From the NCBI GenBank assembly GCA_947448725.1, contig CANFOM010000018.1, forward strand, positions 1 to 55,073: a stretch of DNA of 55,073 bases. Reading direction: 5' to 3'. The translations under genes and the position numbers were made by a program. Numbering within the stretch: position 1 is the stretch's first letter; every line of letters starts with the position of its first letter. This DNA comes from Bacteroidota bacterium (GTDB lineage: Bacteria > Bacteroidota > Bacteroidia > Chitinophagales > Chitinophagaceae). This document shows, piece by piece, positions 46,207 through 55,073 of the stretch. The notes under the pieces are model-generated. The model ran no database searches and was not told the DNA's origin. It worked only from the letters and a program-made list of their open reading frames with translations.

Positions 46207-47976
46207 ATGAATTTGATAACTAATTTAAAGCAGACCGCTGCAGACAGTTTACTCCACTTATACCAAGTTAATTTACAACCTGATCAAGTATTAGTTAATG
46301 CGACTAAGCCAGAATTTGAAGGGGATTATACCATTGTGCTATTTGCTTTTGTTAAACAATTGGGTAAAAGCCCTGATGCCGTTGGCAATGAATTAGGTAC
46401 TGCCATGCAAAAAGCCCTACCTTCTATAATTACTAATTTCAATATTGTAAAAGGTTTTTTAAATTTTACTATTAGCAATGATTATTGGTTGGAGTATATT
46501 AAAAATGCAGATGCTAAAAATTTAGTGCCGCCTACTACTATCCCACAAAAAATAATGGTGGAGTACTCCTCCCCTAATACCAATAAGCCTTTACACTTAG
46601 GACATTTAAGAAATAATTTTTTGGGATGGAGTATTGCCGAGATTTTAAAATTACAAGGACATGAAGTGGTGAAAACTTGTATTGTCAACGACCGCGGCAT
46701 TCATATTTGTAAAAGTATGATAGCATGGCAATTATTTGCCAATGGTGCTACCCCAAGTTCCACCCATAAAAAAGGAGATCATTTTGTTGGTGACTATTAT
46801 GTAAAATACAATGATGCATTTAAAGCTGAAGTGGCCGGATTAGTTGCGGGCGGTATGACACAAGAATTAGCAGAAAAAGAAGCTTCTATTTTTAAAGCCG
46901 CACAAGAAATGCTTTTGAAATGGGAACAAGGCGATGCCGCTACACTAGATTTATGGAAAAGAATGAATAGCTGGGTGTACGAAGGATTTGAAGTGACGTA
47001 TAAAAAGATAGGTTCTGACTTTGTAAAAACTTATTACGAGAGTAACACTTATTTATTAGGCAAAGAATTGGTGGAAGAGGGATTGACCAAAAAAGTATTT
47101 TATCAAAAAGAAGACAGCTCTGTTTGGATAGATTTAACAGGAGATGGATTAGATGAAAAAATAGTACGTCGTAAGGATGGCACTTCTGTTTATATGACCC
47201 AAGACATTGGATTGGCTCAGCTAAAACAAAAAGAGTTTAACAACGATGCCAGTATTTATGTGGTGGGCGATGAGCAAAATTATCACTTTAAAGTACTTAA
47301 ACTTATTTGTCAAAAACTACAATTGCCTGCTGCCGATGGTATTTATCATTTAAGTTATGGCATGGTAGAATTACCTACTGGAAAAATGAAAAGTCGTGAA
47401 GGCACGGTGGTAGATGCAGATGATTTAGTAGATGCGATGATTGCAATTTCAAAGGAAAAAACAGAAGCACTAGGAAAGGTTTCCGATTTTACAGCCGATC
47501 AATTGTCTGAATTATACAATACCATAGGATTAGGGGCGCTTAAATTTTTCTTATTAAGAGTAGACCCTAAAAAGAAAATGATTTTTAATCCAGAAGAAAG
47601 CATCGACTTTCATGGATTCACAGGTCCTTTTATTCAATATACCCATGCGCGTATTAAAAGCATTTTAAGAAAAACAGGTATTGATGTTGCTATTACTAAT
47701 AATGAGTTATTGCCTTTGGAAAAACAATTAGCTATTGAGCTATCTACCTTCCCTGCCATCATTAACGAAGCTGCAGAAAACTTAGATCCTTCTAAAGTGG
47801 CCATTTATGCTTTTAACTTAGCCAAGTTATTTAATACTTTTTACGCCGAACTATCCATTGCCAATGCCGAATCTGAGACTAAAAAACAAGTTCGTATTCA
47901 ATTAGGTATTTTAACGGCTGCTACTTTACAAAAAGCAATGAGTGTTTTAGGTATTGCGGTTCCTGAGCAAATGTAA
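46207..47976 (+). CDS. argS: Arginine-tRNA ligase
   Basis: A 589-residue class I aminoacyl-tRNA synthetase. It has the N-terminal Add-1 domain (about 1-105), the HIGH-type motif H-L-G-H-L-R-N-N in S-P-N-T-N-K-P-L-H-L-G-H, a K-M-S-K-S-like loop (G-K-M-K-S-R-E-G), and the C-terminal anticodon-binding domain with the D-A-L-R-M-like stretch and a closing Q-M. The length is full. No neighbour is functionally linked. trmH follows on the opposite strand with a 44-bp gap. Confidence 0.96.
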   Translation: MNLITNLKQTAADSLLHLYQVNLQPDQVLVNATKPEFEGDYTIVLFAFVKQLGKSPDAVGNELGTAMQKALPSIITNFNIVKGFLNFTISNDYWLEYIKNADAKNLVPPTTIPQKIMVEYSSPNTNKPLHLGHLRNNFLGWSIAEILKLQGHEVVKTCIVNDRGIHICKSMIAWQLFANGATPSSTHKKGDHFVGDYYVKYNDAFKAEVAGLVAGGMTQELAEKEASIFKAAQEMLLKWEQGDAATLDLWKRMNSWVYEGFEVTYKKIGSDFVKTYYESNTYLLGKELVEEGLTKKVFYQKEDSSVWIDLTGDGLDEKIVRRKDGTSVYMTQDIGLAQLKQKEFNNDASIYVVGDEQNYHFKVLKLICQKLQLPAADGIYHLSYGMVELPTGKMKSREGTVVDADDLVDAMIAISKEKTEALGKVSDFTADQLSELYNTIGLGALKFFLLRVDPKKKMIFNPEESIDFHGFTGPFIQYTHARIKSILRKTGIDVAITNNELLPLEKQLAIELSTFPAIINEAAENLDPSKVAIYAFNLAKLFNTFYAELSIANAESETKKQVRIQLGILTAATLQKAMSVLGIAVPEQM

Positions 47977-48020
47977 ATCCAAAAAATAAGGACACTACCA
48001 AAGCAAATTAAAAAAGTTGA

Positions 48021-48647
48021 CTAGCTTCTTTTTAGTTTAGAATTATTGTACACTTCGGGCGTCTCTTCTTCAAAGCCCCACTGAGTTAATAATGTATTCA
48101 TTTGATCTGTTGGCAGGGTTGCTTTATCATAATGACCCGCTTTCATTTTTTGGCGCATGGCTTCATAAATACTCACCGCGCAAGCCACTGATATATTTAA
48201 GCTTTGTATGATGCCCATTTGTGGTATGATAAAATTTCCATCCGCTAAATTTCTAAACTCTTCGGTAACCCCTGCATGTTCATTTCCAAACACCAAAGCC
48301 ACCGACTCTGTGAAATTAATCTCGTGTAAACTAACTGCATCACTAGATAAATGTGTGGTCAAAATTTTACTAAAGTTTTTTCTTAATTCAGTGACACAAT
48401 CTTCTAATTTTTCAAATTCATGAATGGTCAACCATTTTAAAGCACTACTACTGCTTCGATAGCCCCATTTTTTATGACGAGGAATTTTAGTGGTGAGCAC
48501 ATATACATCTTGAATACCGACAGCATCACAGGTTCTCATTACGGCAGATACATTGTGCGGATCTTGAACATTCTCCAACACAACAGTTAAATTGGCTTGG
48601 CGTTTTCTTAATACATTTAATAATTTTTCGGTGCGCTCTGGTGTCAT
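48021..48647 (-). CDS. trmH: SpoU-family tRNA 2'-O-methyltransferase (TrmH-like)
   Basis: A 208-residue SPOUT methyltransferase. SpoU motif 1 is V-L-E-N-V-Q-D-P-H-N-V-S-A-V-M-R-T-C (about 22-39). Motif 2 is F-G-N-E-H-A-G-V, and motif 3 is I-P-Q-M-G-I-I-Q-S-L-N-I-S-V-A. The N-terminal R-T-E-K-L-L-N-V-L-R-K-R-Q resembles TrmH, which methylates G18 of tRNA at the 2'-OH. The precise target could differ from G18. It shares its strand with the downstream-coded epimerase and malQ genes, with a 23-bp gap to the epimerase. Confidence 0.88.
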   Translation of the reverse strand: MTPERTEKLLNVLRKRQANLTVVLENVQDPHNVSAVMRTCDAVGIQDVYVLTTKIPRHKKWGYRSSSSALKWLTIHEFEKLEDCVTELRKNFSKILTTHLSSDAVSLHEINFTESVALVFGNEHAGVTEEFRNLADGNFIIPQMGIIQSLNISVACAVSIYEAMRQKMKAGHYDKATLPTDQMNTLLTQWGFEEETPEVYNNSKLKRS

Positions 48648-48670
48648 ATAGTAGATTTCAAAATATTATT

Positions 48671-49720
48671 TTATTTTTTAAATGGAGGCCTATATTGAAC
48701 CCCCAACCCCGAGTTATTTAAAGGTGTAATTTTACCATTATTTTGCTCAAAATTATAATCAAGCCCTACTCCATTTAATTCAGTCATCAATAAGGGCCCA
48801 TCCATATCCACATAATCTAATTGAGGTAAAAATTGTGCAATGGCTGCAGAACCAATTACACTTTCATTCATACAACCCATCATCACTTTTAAACCTAAGC
48901 CTTTTGCTTCCTTGATCATTCTTAAAGCAGGCGTAGGGCCACTACACTTGGTTAATTTAATATTGATCCCATGAAAATATTTTGCACAAGTAGCAACGTC
49001 TTTTTCAAACACACAGCTTTCATCTGCAAACAAGGGCAATGCAGATTGATTTTTTAATTGCTCCATTCCTTCCCAATTGTCTTTGGCCAAAGGTTGTTCA
49101 ACTAACTCCACGCCTAATTGAGCCAAAGCAGGTATTTTTAATAAAGCTTCTTCGGTGGTCCAACCAGCATTGGCGTCTACGCGAATTGGTTTATCGGTAT
49201 GTTGACGTAAAGCAGTGATCATCTCAATATCATATTCCGTTCCCACTTTTACTTTATAGATGGGCCAAGGATGTGCCTTCATCTTTTCTACCATCTTTTC
49301 AATGCGATCAATGCCTAAAGTATAATCACATATAGGTGTATTGGTTGTAGCATTCCAAGTAGTATTCCACATTTCATGCAAAGGCTGTTTTTTCATCTGT
49401 CCAAACAAATCCCATCCTGCCATATCCAAGGCGCAAACTAAAAATGGGTCATTGGGAAATAAATGATGTAAAAAATGCCAAAAACGTTCGGGATCTATCA
49501 AAGCAAATTTTTCAATGAGTTTTCTTTGTTTTTCTAATTGCTCCATCATCCCTGAAACAGTTACATTATAATAGACAATAGCCGGAGCTTCACCATACCC
49601 TACCCAATTACCCAAGGATAATTTAACCACTAAACTTGTTTGATGGGTTTTGGTTCGACCATTGGAAATGGTGAAAGGATACTCAAAAGGTAATTGTTGT
49701 TCCCAAAAGTCTAATTGCAC
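48671..49720 (-). CDS. Dipeptide (L-Ala-D/L-Glu) epimerase of the enolase superfamily
   Basis: A 349-residue enolase-superfamily enzyme. The catalytic acid/base lysines are in Y-K-V-K-V-G and N-I-K-L-T-K. The magnesium ligands are in D-A-N-A-G-W, E-L-V-E-Q-P-L and A-D-E-S, the order of L-Ala-D/L-Glu epimerases. Such enzymes help recycle the peptidoglycan dipeptide, but the exact dipeptide cannot be told. The start is GTG at 49720. It is followed by trmH and preceded by malQ, all on the minus strand, with gaps of 20-40 bp. Confidence 0.88.
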   Translation of the reverse strand: MQLDFWEQQLPFEYPFTISNGRTKTHQTSLVVKLSLGNWVGYGEAPAIVYYNVTVSGMMEQLEKQRKLIEKFALIDPERFWHFLHHLFPNDPFLVCALDMAGWDLFGQMKKQPLHEMWNTTWNATTNTPICDYTLGIDRIEKMVEKMKAHPWPIYKVKVGTEYDIEMITALRQHTDKPIRVDANAGWTTEEALLKIPALAQLGVELVEQPLAKDNWEGMEQLKNQSALPLFADESCVFEKDVATCAKYFHGINIKLTKCSGPTPALRMIKEAKGLGLKVMMGCMNESVIGSAAIAQFLPQLDYVDMDGPLLMTELNGVGLDYNFEQNNGKITPLNNSGLGVQYRPPFKK

Positions 49721-49756
49721 AAATAAATATTTTTGCTAAGATACAAAAACGTTCAT

Positions 49757-52528
49757 TTAACGGCCACTTTCTTTAATAGCCTGTTGCCAATCGGTGTTGA
49801 ATTTATCTTGACTTAATAAATCTTCTAAATTCAAATGCATCCTATATCTCCAATAATGTTTAGGATTGGCTGGTATGTTGATACGTTCATCATTGGGGTC
49901 TTTTCTTCTTAACTTTTCATCCACCCCAAAAAAATCTTGTAATTGAAAAATGGCCCACATGGAAGGCGAATATAAATGTTGTAACAGAATTGCTTTATTT
50001 ATCCATGGTTCACAATACATTGGCGCATCCCCAAGCTTCCCTAATTCAAGATGATAGAATAATTGTGTTTTTTCACGGTCTTCCTCCCACCATCCTCTAA
50101 TAGTACTTGTATCATGCGAAGAGGGAGTTACAACACTCAAGTAAGGCGCATCTATTGGATTAAAAAATATTTTATTAACAGCCTTGGGCATTCTTTGTAC
50201 TTCTAAACTCAATATGCCTAATTGCTGTAGGACATGAGGCAAACAGGAAGGAACCAAACCTAAATCTTCCCCACATATTAGCATGTTGGTAGCTCGTTTA
50301 AGCATAGGTAGTTTTTGTAAGGCCTCTTTTTCCCATCCTTGCTCTTGCCTATTAAAAAAATAATTGGAGTACAATTCTCTTAAAACGATTTTTATTTTCT
50401 CCTCTAAATACTGAAAAGAAGAAGTGCCTTCTATATTAAATCTAAAATGAAAAGATTGCGCCTGCGCCGATTCCATTAAAATAACATTACTAATTAAACT
50501 ACATAGCGCATTTTTAATTTTTTCATGCCATTCATCATGAGGGAGTGTTGCAAAATATTCAACTACCTGCCTTTGTGTTTGAAATGCAGGTAATAAATCA
50601 AACATCCCCTCGCCGAGGGATTGTAAAAAATGTTGCTTAACATAGTCATTGTCATACCCCACCAATTGAAATAAGATTGTTTCATTAATGAATGGCTTTG
50701 TAAGACGTTGTCTATCAAATGATATTCCTTTACTATTAAATTCATGGATACTTACTGGAATGGCTGGAACAAAATGTCCCATGATTCCGTCAATGGCATG
50801 CATAGGTATACTCCAAATTCTAAAAAAACCTAAAATATGATCTATCCTAAAAGCATCAAAGTAATAACTCATTTGTTCGAACCTTAATTTCCACCATTTG
50901 AAATCATTGGCCGCCATCGATTCCCAATTATAAGTGGGGAACCCCCAATTTTGACCTCTAACAGCGAAATCATCTGGTGGTGCACCTGCTTGCATATCCA
51001 TATGAAATAAGTTGGGATGTTGCCAAGCATCGGCGCCATAACGATATACTCCAATAGGTATATCTCCTTTAAGCACAATCCCATTTTGATGTGCATAATG
51101 GGTAGCATCGCTTAATTGAACATGTAAATGATATTGTACAAAATAATAAAAAGCTATTTCTTGATAGGTGGTAGACTTTGGATGGATAAGTTTTTCAATG
51201 TCTATTTGTTGGTAGGTAGAATGAGTGCTCCAATTATTAAAGTCAACAGTACCATTCAATTCTCTTAAATAAGAAAAAACACTATAAGAAATCAACCAAT
51301 GAGCATTGTTTTTAAAAAAATCATTGAAGCCTTCGGATGCTAAGTCCTCTATACCATTTTCTATGTACAAGGTCCTTAATAATTTCCACTTCAACTCCAT
51401 CACTGCATTATAGTCAACAGTGGGCAATTCATTTAATGAATTAATTAAAGATTCATAAGGCTTTATAATAGGCGCTTGTCCTTTTTTCATTACCTCTTTG
51501 ATTCTTATAAACATCGGATGAAGCGCAAACGCGGAAATAGCGGCATATGGATAAGAATCCATCCAAGTATGTGTGGCAGTAGTATCATTTAATGGCAATA
51601 ATTGAATTAGTTTTAATCCAATTTTTTTAGACCAATCAACCAATAGTTTAATATCAGCAAATTCTCCCACGCCCATACTATTTTTAGACCTTAAAGAAAA
51701 TACAGGAATGGCCACTCCGGCCCCTTTCCATTTAGAATTATTTAAATGAACAAAGCCATCATTGATAATTACCAATTTATCCTTCCCTATAGGCTCATAG
51801 ACTACTCTATTATTGTCTGATTCATATGCTATAAATGTTTTTTTAACTACATCATACACCCCATACTTATATACAAATGGAAAATTACTTTTAGTTAAAT
51901 TCAAACTAATTTCAAAATAAGGCGTCTCTGCAGTTTTAACTAATGGCAATAACTTTTTAACATTCCAAGCACCAATGATTTTATCTTCACCAATTATACA
52001 TATCGTTTGATTGGTCTCCAACAAAGGCGACTTTACTCTAAAAACATGAGTAGCACTTTTATCAATCTCTTGCGACAATTGTTGAAATTGATTTGGTTTT
52101 AATAAAACATTTAAAAAAGGTTCCGTATAAAAAACATTTTCTACATGCCCAGCATAATTCCATGCATCCAATAATATTAATTCACTACCAATGATATTAT
52201 TAGGATTAAAGCATTTGTCATCTCCCCAATCAAATAATAAACTACCATCTGTATTTTTTATAAAATAATGGTAAGTAATTAAATCCTGATATTTAAACTC
52301 AGGACAATTTAAATGCAAGACCCAATAAGATTCATTTAAAAAAACTAATGGTATGGCTTGTTCTACTTGCCCATCCCCAAGTAAAGGATGGTTCCCATAA
52401 ATATATATTTCCTGTCCATAAGTAGTTTGATATTTAAGATGAAAGCTAATTTTCTTAAGCTTAGACACTTTTCTAAGATTTCCTTGTTTAGTATGCAAAC
52501 CCTTTTTACTTTCTTCAACTGTTCTCAT
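49757..52528 (-). CDS. malQ: 4-alpha-glucanotransferase (GH77) with two N-terminal CBM20 modules
   Basis: A 923-residue amylomaltase. Two starch-binding CBM20-like modules are at about 25-130 and 140-270 (Y-G-Q-E-I-Y-I-Y-G-N-H and V-F-R-V-K-S-P-L-L-E-T-N-Q). GH77 follows. Its catalytic residues are visible: the nucleophile Asp in F-R-I-D-H-I-L-G-F-F, the acid/base Glu in C-G-E-D-L-G-L-V-P, and the stabilising Asp in S-S-H-D-T-S-T-I. The layout resembles DPE2 of plants and similar Bacteroidota enzymes, which act on maltose and larger glucans. No signal peptide is seen, so it is cytoplasmic and probably feeds glycogen or maltodextrin metabolism. Confidence 0.9.
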   Translation of the reverse strand: MRTVEESKKGLHTKQGNLRKVSKLKKISFHLKYQTTYGQEIYIYGNHPLLGDGQVEQAIPLVFLNESYWVLHLNCPEFKYQDLITYHYFIKNTDGSLLFDWGDDKCFNPNNIIGSELILLDAWNYAGHVENVFYTEPFLNVLLKPNQFQQLSQEIDKSATHVFRVKSPLLETNQTICIIGEDKIIGAWNVKKLLPLVKTAETPYFEISLNLTKSNFPFVYKYGVYDVVKKTFIAYESDNNRVVYEPIGKDKLVIINDGFVHLNNSKWKGAGVAIPVFSLRSKNSMGVGEFADIKLLVDWSKKIGLKLIQLLPLNDTTATHTWMDSYPYAAISAFALHPMFIRIKEVMKKGQAPIIKPYESLINSLNELPTVDYNAVMELKWKLLRTLYIENGIEDLASEGFNDFFKNNAHWLISYSVFSYLRELNGTVDFNNWSTHSTYQQIDIEKLIHPKSTTYQEIAFYYFVQYHLHVQLSDATHYAHQNGIVLKGDIPIGVYRYGADAWQHPNLFHMDMQAGAPPDDFAVRGQNWGFPTYNWESMAANDFKWWKLRFEQMSYYFDAFRIDHILGFFRIWSIPMHAIDGIMGHFVPAIPVSIHEFNSKGISFDRQRLTKPFINETILFQLVGYDNDYVKQHFLQSLGEGMFDLLPAFQTQRQVVEYFATLPHDEWHEKIKNALCSLISNVILMESAQAQSFHFRFNIEGTSSFQYLEEKIKIVLRELYSNYFFNRQEQGWEKEALQKLPMLKRATNMLICGEDLGLVPSCLPHVLQQLGILSLEVQRMPKAVNKIFFNPIDAPYLSVVTPSSHDTSTIRGWWEEDREKTQLFYHLELGKLGDAPMYCEPWINKAILLQHLYSPSMWAIFQLQDFFGVDEKLRRKDPNDERINIPANPKHYWRYRMHLNLEDLLSQDKFNTDWQQAIKESGR

Positions 52529-52703
52529 ATCAATGCTTTTGCCCTTTGAATGGTTATTTTCGAAATCCTCCTTTATTTAAAAAGTGTTTAAAGATAAAAA
52601 GTAAAAGTGTATAAAACACACAATAACTAGTTTTTTGCTGAAATTATAGAAGGATTCGTATATTTACGTATACTACTTATTATCAGTCGATTACGAAATA
52701 TTA

Positions 52704-53174
52704 ATGGATAAAATACATATCTATACTGATGGCTCTTCTCGTGGCAACCCTGGTCCTGGCGGTTTTGGCGCCATATTAATGTGGGGTAATAAAGTAAAAG
52801 AAATTTCGGAAGCCTACCGTAAAACAACCAATAATCGAATGGAATTATTGGCTGTAATTAAAGCAATTTTAGCACTTAAAACGAAAGAATTACCTGTACA
52901 TATATATACTGATAGTAAATATGTAGTAGAATCGGTTGAAAAAAAATGGTTGGACAATTGGATTAAAACCGATTTTAAAGGAGGTAAAAAGAACAAAGAC
53001 CTTTGGCTTCAGTATCATAAAATTGCGGCTCCCTTTACGATAAAGTTTCATTGGGTCAAAGGACACAGTGATAACCCTCACAACAATAGATGTGATGTTT
53101 TAGCTACTGAAGCTGCAGACAATGGCCCTTGGAAAATTGATACCGAATTCGAATTGATAGAAGCAAAAAAGTAA
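52704..53174 (+). CDS. rnhA: Ribonuclease HI
   Basis: A 156-residue RNase H type 1 that cuts the RNA strand of RNA-DNA hybrids. All four carboxylates are visible: Asp9 (Y-T-D-G-S-S-R-G-N-P-G-P-G-G), Glu in N-R-M-E-L-L-A-V, Asp in Y-T-D-S-K-Y-V, and Asp in R-C-D-V-L-A. His in H-W-V-K-G-H is also present. The length and motif order are typical. It ends 16 bp from the convergent DUF6580 gene. Confidence 0.96.
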   Translation: MDKIHIYTDGSSRGNPGPGGFGAILMWGNKVKEISEAYRKTTNNRMELLAVIKAILALKTKELPVHIYTDSKYVVESVEKKWLDNWIKTDFKGGKKNKDLWLQYHKIAAPFTIKFHWVKGHSDNPHNNRCDVLATEAADNGPWKIDTEFELIEAKK

Positions 53175-53190
53175 AGCGAAAATAATATAG

Positions 53191-53745
53191 TTAGATAGCT
53201 TTAAACTTTGGAACCATTAAGCTGAAAGATCCAAATAAAACTGCACCAAACACTAAAGTACCTGCTACACTATATGGATAAAATGGTAATCCATCAACCA
53301 TAGTTTGTATAAGTCCTGTTATTGTAAAAGCATGATGATATCCACCACCTTGCGCCCACACTAAAAAGTTTGACACTAAAAAATAAGCAGTAGGTGCACT
53401 TAAAAATCCTACAATATATTTTGATAATTTATTGCTTTGTAAACCAAAACCAAATACTGCAGTACTTGCAATTAAAATATAATTAAGTAATTGACCTTGA
53501 TAGAAACCTTCCATCGCAGTTAAGTGATAAGTAAACAATACTTGATATAATACATCTGAAATAAACATAGAAAGAATTGGCAATAAAAAAGCATATTGCT
53601 TTTGTCTTACAAATAAAGAACCTCCAAATAATGCAATGGCAATTTGTGGTGCAAAACCATAAGGTCTTCCAGGTAATACACGATATAACGCACTAGTAGC
53701 GACCATTATTATTAAAGCGACTATAATTTGTTTGTTAAATCTCAT
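53191..53745 (-). CDS. DUF6580-like membrane protein (putative transport component)
   Basis: A 184-residue integral membrane protein with five to six helices. It has the loop R-P-Y-G-F-A-P-Q-I-A-I-A-L-F-G-G-S and a later L-P-F-Y-P-Y-S-V-A-G-T-L. This matches DUF6580, whose members resemble substrate-binding (S) components of energy-coupling-factor transporters. The substrate is unknown. The upstream gap carries a -7 box (53797-53804) and a perfect 18-bp palindrome (53816-53833), which suggests repressor control. manA lies upstream on the same strand, 110 bp away. Confidence 0.72.
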   Translation of the reverse strand: MRFNKQIIVALIIMVATSALYRVLPGRPYGFAPQIAIALFGGSLFVRQKQYAFLLPILSMFISDVLYQVLFTYHLTAMEGFYQGQLLNYILIASTAVFGFGLQSNKLSKYIVGFLSAPTAYFLVSNFLVWAQGGGYHHAFTITGLIQTMVDGLPFYPYSVAGTLVFGAVLFGSFSLMVPKFKAI

Positions 53746-53796
53746 CTTTTATTGTTTTTTCTTTTTAGACCACACTACTACTGGTAGCTTGGAAAA

Positions 53797-53804
53797 CAAA
53801 AATA
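53797..53804 (-). promoter_or_regulatory. Candidate -7 box for the DUF6580 gene
   Basis: TATTTTTG on the minus strand fits TAnnTTTG and implies a leader of about 47 bases. It lies 11 bp from the 18-bp palindrome. Confidence 0.5.
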
Positions 53805-53815
53805 AGGTTTTCATT

Positions 53816-53833
53816 CATTATTTATAAATAATG
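53816..53833. promoter_or_regulatory. Perfect 18-bp palindrome, candidate operator
   Basis: CATTATTTATAAATAATG reads the same on both strands. Relative to the -7 box at 53797-53804 it covers the place where the -33 element would sit, so a bound dimeric regulator would block RNA polymerase. Confidence 0.6.
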
Positions 53834-53855
53834 CTTTTCCTCAATTGTGAATAAA

Positions 53856-55049
53856 CTATTTAGGTACATATGACTTAAACATCACAGAAGGCAGGCTAGC
53901 CTTTATCTCAATAGAAGAATTAGCCTGTAAGGCGGCACATTCACCTGCTTTAAAAATCATCCCCCCTATGCTTATCTCCCCCTCAATTACCAATAAGAGT
54001 TCTAAAGAATGGGTAGATATTGTGTAAGAATCACCTTGCAAAATGGCAATTTTTGTTAAACCAAAATCGGGCACTGGACAAGAAAAATCAAGCTCATGAC
54101 TATTTAAAGATGCACCTTTTAAAATAGCTGGATAAGTGGGCATAAATGTAACATGTTGTAATAGCTCCTTAACATCTACATGTTTGGGTGTCAAACCCCC
54201 TCTTAAAACATTATCGCTATTGGCCATTAATTCAATATTCTGTCCTTCTAAATACGCGTGTAATAAACCCGCGCCTTGAAAGATGCCTTGATACTTGGGA
54301 ATATTGACAATGTTTAAAATGTAAATAGAAAAAATACCTTTATCAATATTTTTTGCGGGGATACCCTCCGCATAATATTTATGTGCCCACCAATGTGGAT
54401 CCTTCTTTGTTACGGTTCCCCTTTTTACAGCTTCCGCAGCTTCAATTAATAAAGGCTTAAGAATTGAATCGGAAGCTTCCAGGGGAAGTTGCATGAAAAA
54501 AGAATACAAATTTTGATAATCAACCCCTCTAAATTCATTGATTAAGGGCCTAAAATAAAAATAACTATTAAGCCTTTCCTCTAAAATATCGGGTGGTAAA
54601 AAACCGTGCAATAACCAAAAATCACTTAAAGCCACCATTACTTCTGGTTTGTGATTCTTGTCTTTATAATTACGATTAGTTGCGTCAATAGGGATACCAG
54701 ATTTTTCTTCTGCATTAAAACCAATAACAGCATTTTCTTTACTGGGGTGAACTTGAATGCTTAACATATCACGCACATCCAATATTTTGTATAAATAAGG
54801 AAGACTATCAAACAAATGGGCGGTTTCTTTCCCCAGCCAAAGAACTGGATTATCTTGAATTAGGGTTATTAATTCTCTTGCCCCCTCCTCCATATTAATA
54901 GTAGCGCTTGCAGAAGGATGTGCTCCCATCCAATATTCGGCATATGGCAAATGATTTACGTTCTCCACACCCATTAAATTTGGAATGAAGGTTTTACCTC
55001 CCCAATCATAATGCCTGTGTTTTCCTTGTAATTTATACGCTTTTTGCAT
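53856..55049 (-). CDS. manA: Class I mannose-6-phosphate isomerase
   Basis: A 397-residue zinc isomerase that interconverts mannose-6-phosphate and fructose-6-phosphate. Zinc ligands are visible in S-I-Q-V-H-P (Gln and His), H-K-P-E (Glu), and the later histidine in G-L-L-H-A-Y-L-E-G. The N-terminal Y-D-W-G-G and Y-A-E-Y-W-M-G-A-H-P are typical of the family, and a second cupin half follows. It is cytoplasmic. The start ATG at 55049 is close to the right edge, and the gene is complete. Confidence 0.93.
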   Translation of the reverse strand: MQKAYKLQGKHRHYDWGGKTFIPNLMGVENVNHLPYAEYWMGAHPSASATINMEEGARELITLIQDNPVLWLGKETAHLFDSLPYLYKILDVRDMLSIQVHPSKENAVIGFNAEEKSGIPIDATNRNYKDKNHKPEVMVALSDFWLLHGFLPPDILEERLNSYFYFRPLINEFRGVDYQNLYSFFMQLPLEASDSILKPLLIEAAEAVKRGTVTKKDPHWWAHKYYAEGIPAKNIDKGIFSIYILNIVNIPKYQGIFQGAGLLHAYLEGQNIELMANSDNVLRGGLTPKHVDVKELLQHVTFMPTYPAILKGASLNSHELDFSCPVPDFGLTKIAILQGDSYTISTHSLELLLVIEGEISIGGMIFKAGECAALQANSSIEIKASLPSVMFKSYVPK

Positions 55050-55073
55050 ATGTATTTAATGACGATGTTTGAG

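Noticed and set aside
53746..53855. Cobalamin or other riboswitch in front of the DUF6580 gene
   Set aside because: The gap is 110 bp and shows no riboswitch core motif. The palindrome is a better explanation for regulation.

Overview
The window is a 55 kb piece of a low-GC chromosome from the phylum Bacteroidota, most likely a member of the Chitinophagales (the order is an inference). Several things point there. Promoter -7 boxes fit TAnnTTTG. Shine-Dalgarno sequences are mostly weak or absent. A DUF4295 gene follows rpmB-rpmG. The succinate dehydrogenase has a single fused cytochrome b subunit. An LptD / amidase / MlaD / OstA envelope block and many secreted proteins ending their signal peptides in A-Q are also typical. 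No insertion sequence, phage, CRISPR array or rRNA was seen, and this looks like core chromosome with one accessory carbohydrate block.

Layout. 1-930: the start of an outer-membrane protein gene (cut by the window edge) and a DoxX-like membrane protein. 933-4904: a DUF885-like secreted protein that has lost its metal motif, and a three-gene run (secreted unknown, DsrE-like, TsdA-type dihaem cytochrome c) suggesting periplasmic sulfur oxidation or reduction. 4873-14330: a secreted carbohydrate block with a glutaminase-like/DUF5077/DUF3472 polypeptide split by a frameshift at an A9 run, a GH172-type DUF2961 protein, a GH127 beta-L-arabinofuranosidase and a 963-residue barrel plus SUMF1 fusion. 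14436-22203: ung, plsC, then envelope genes (lptD, N-acetylmuramoyl-L-alanine amidase, mlaD, OstA/LptA-like). 22218-23744: prfB with its programmed +1 frameshift, and RNase P RNA. 23868-34086: mostly minus-strand housekeeping genes (Smr protein, amino acid permease, polyprenyl synthase, ftsY, DUF4295-rpmG-rpmB, an ABC-F protein, tsaD, a MacB-type permease). 34313-38571: sdhCAB plus trmN6. 38599-40682: a LYS1-like dehydrogenase, hscB, tRNA-Leu(CAA) and a repeat-rich intergenic region. 40685-46152: katG, a J-domain/KTSC protein, dnaK and a GtrA protein. 46207-55049: argS, trmH, a dipeptide epimerase, a CBM20-GH77 4-alpha-glucanotransferase, rnhA, a DUF6580 membrane protein and manA.

The most notable signals are: (1) one large carbohydrate-active polypeptide interrupted exactly at an A-AAA-AAG slippery run, where the DUF5077 domain starts in one frame and continues in the other; (2) nested inverted repeats and a 63-bp tandem duplication between tRNA-Leu and katG; (3) an ABC-F protein in which every element of one ATP site is degenerate; (4) two genes (lptD, tsaD) whose GTG start falls where transcription should begin, suggesting leaderless mRNAs; (5) a perfect 18-bp palindrome over the promoter of a DUF6580 transporter-like gene. 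All statements come from reading the sequence; no database search was run.
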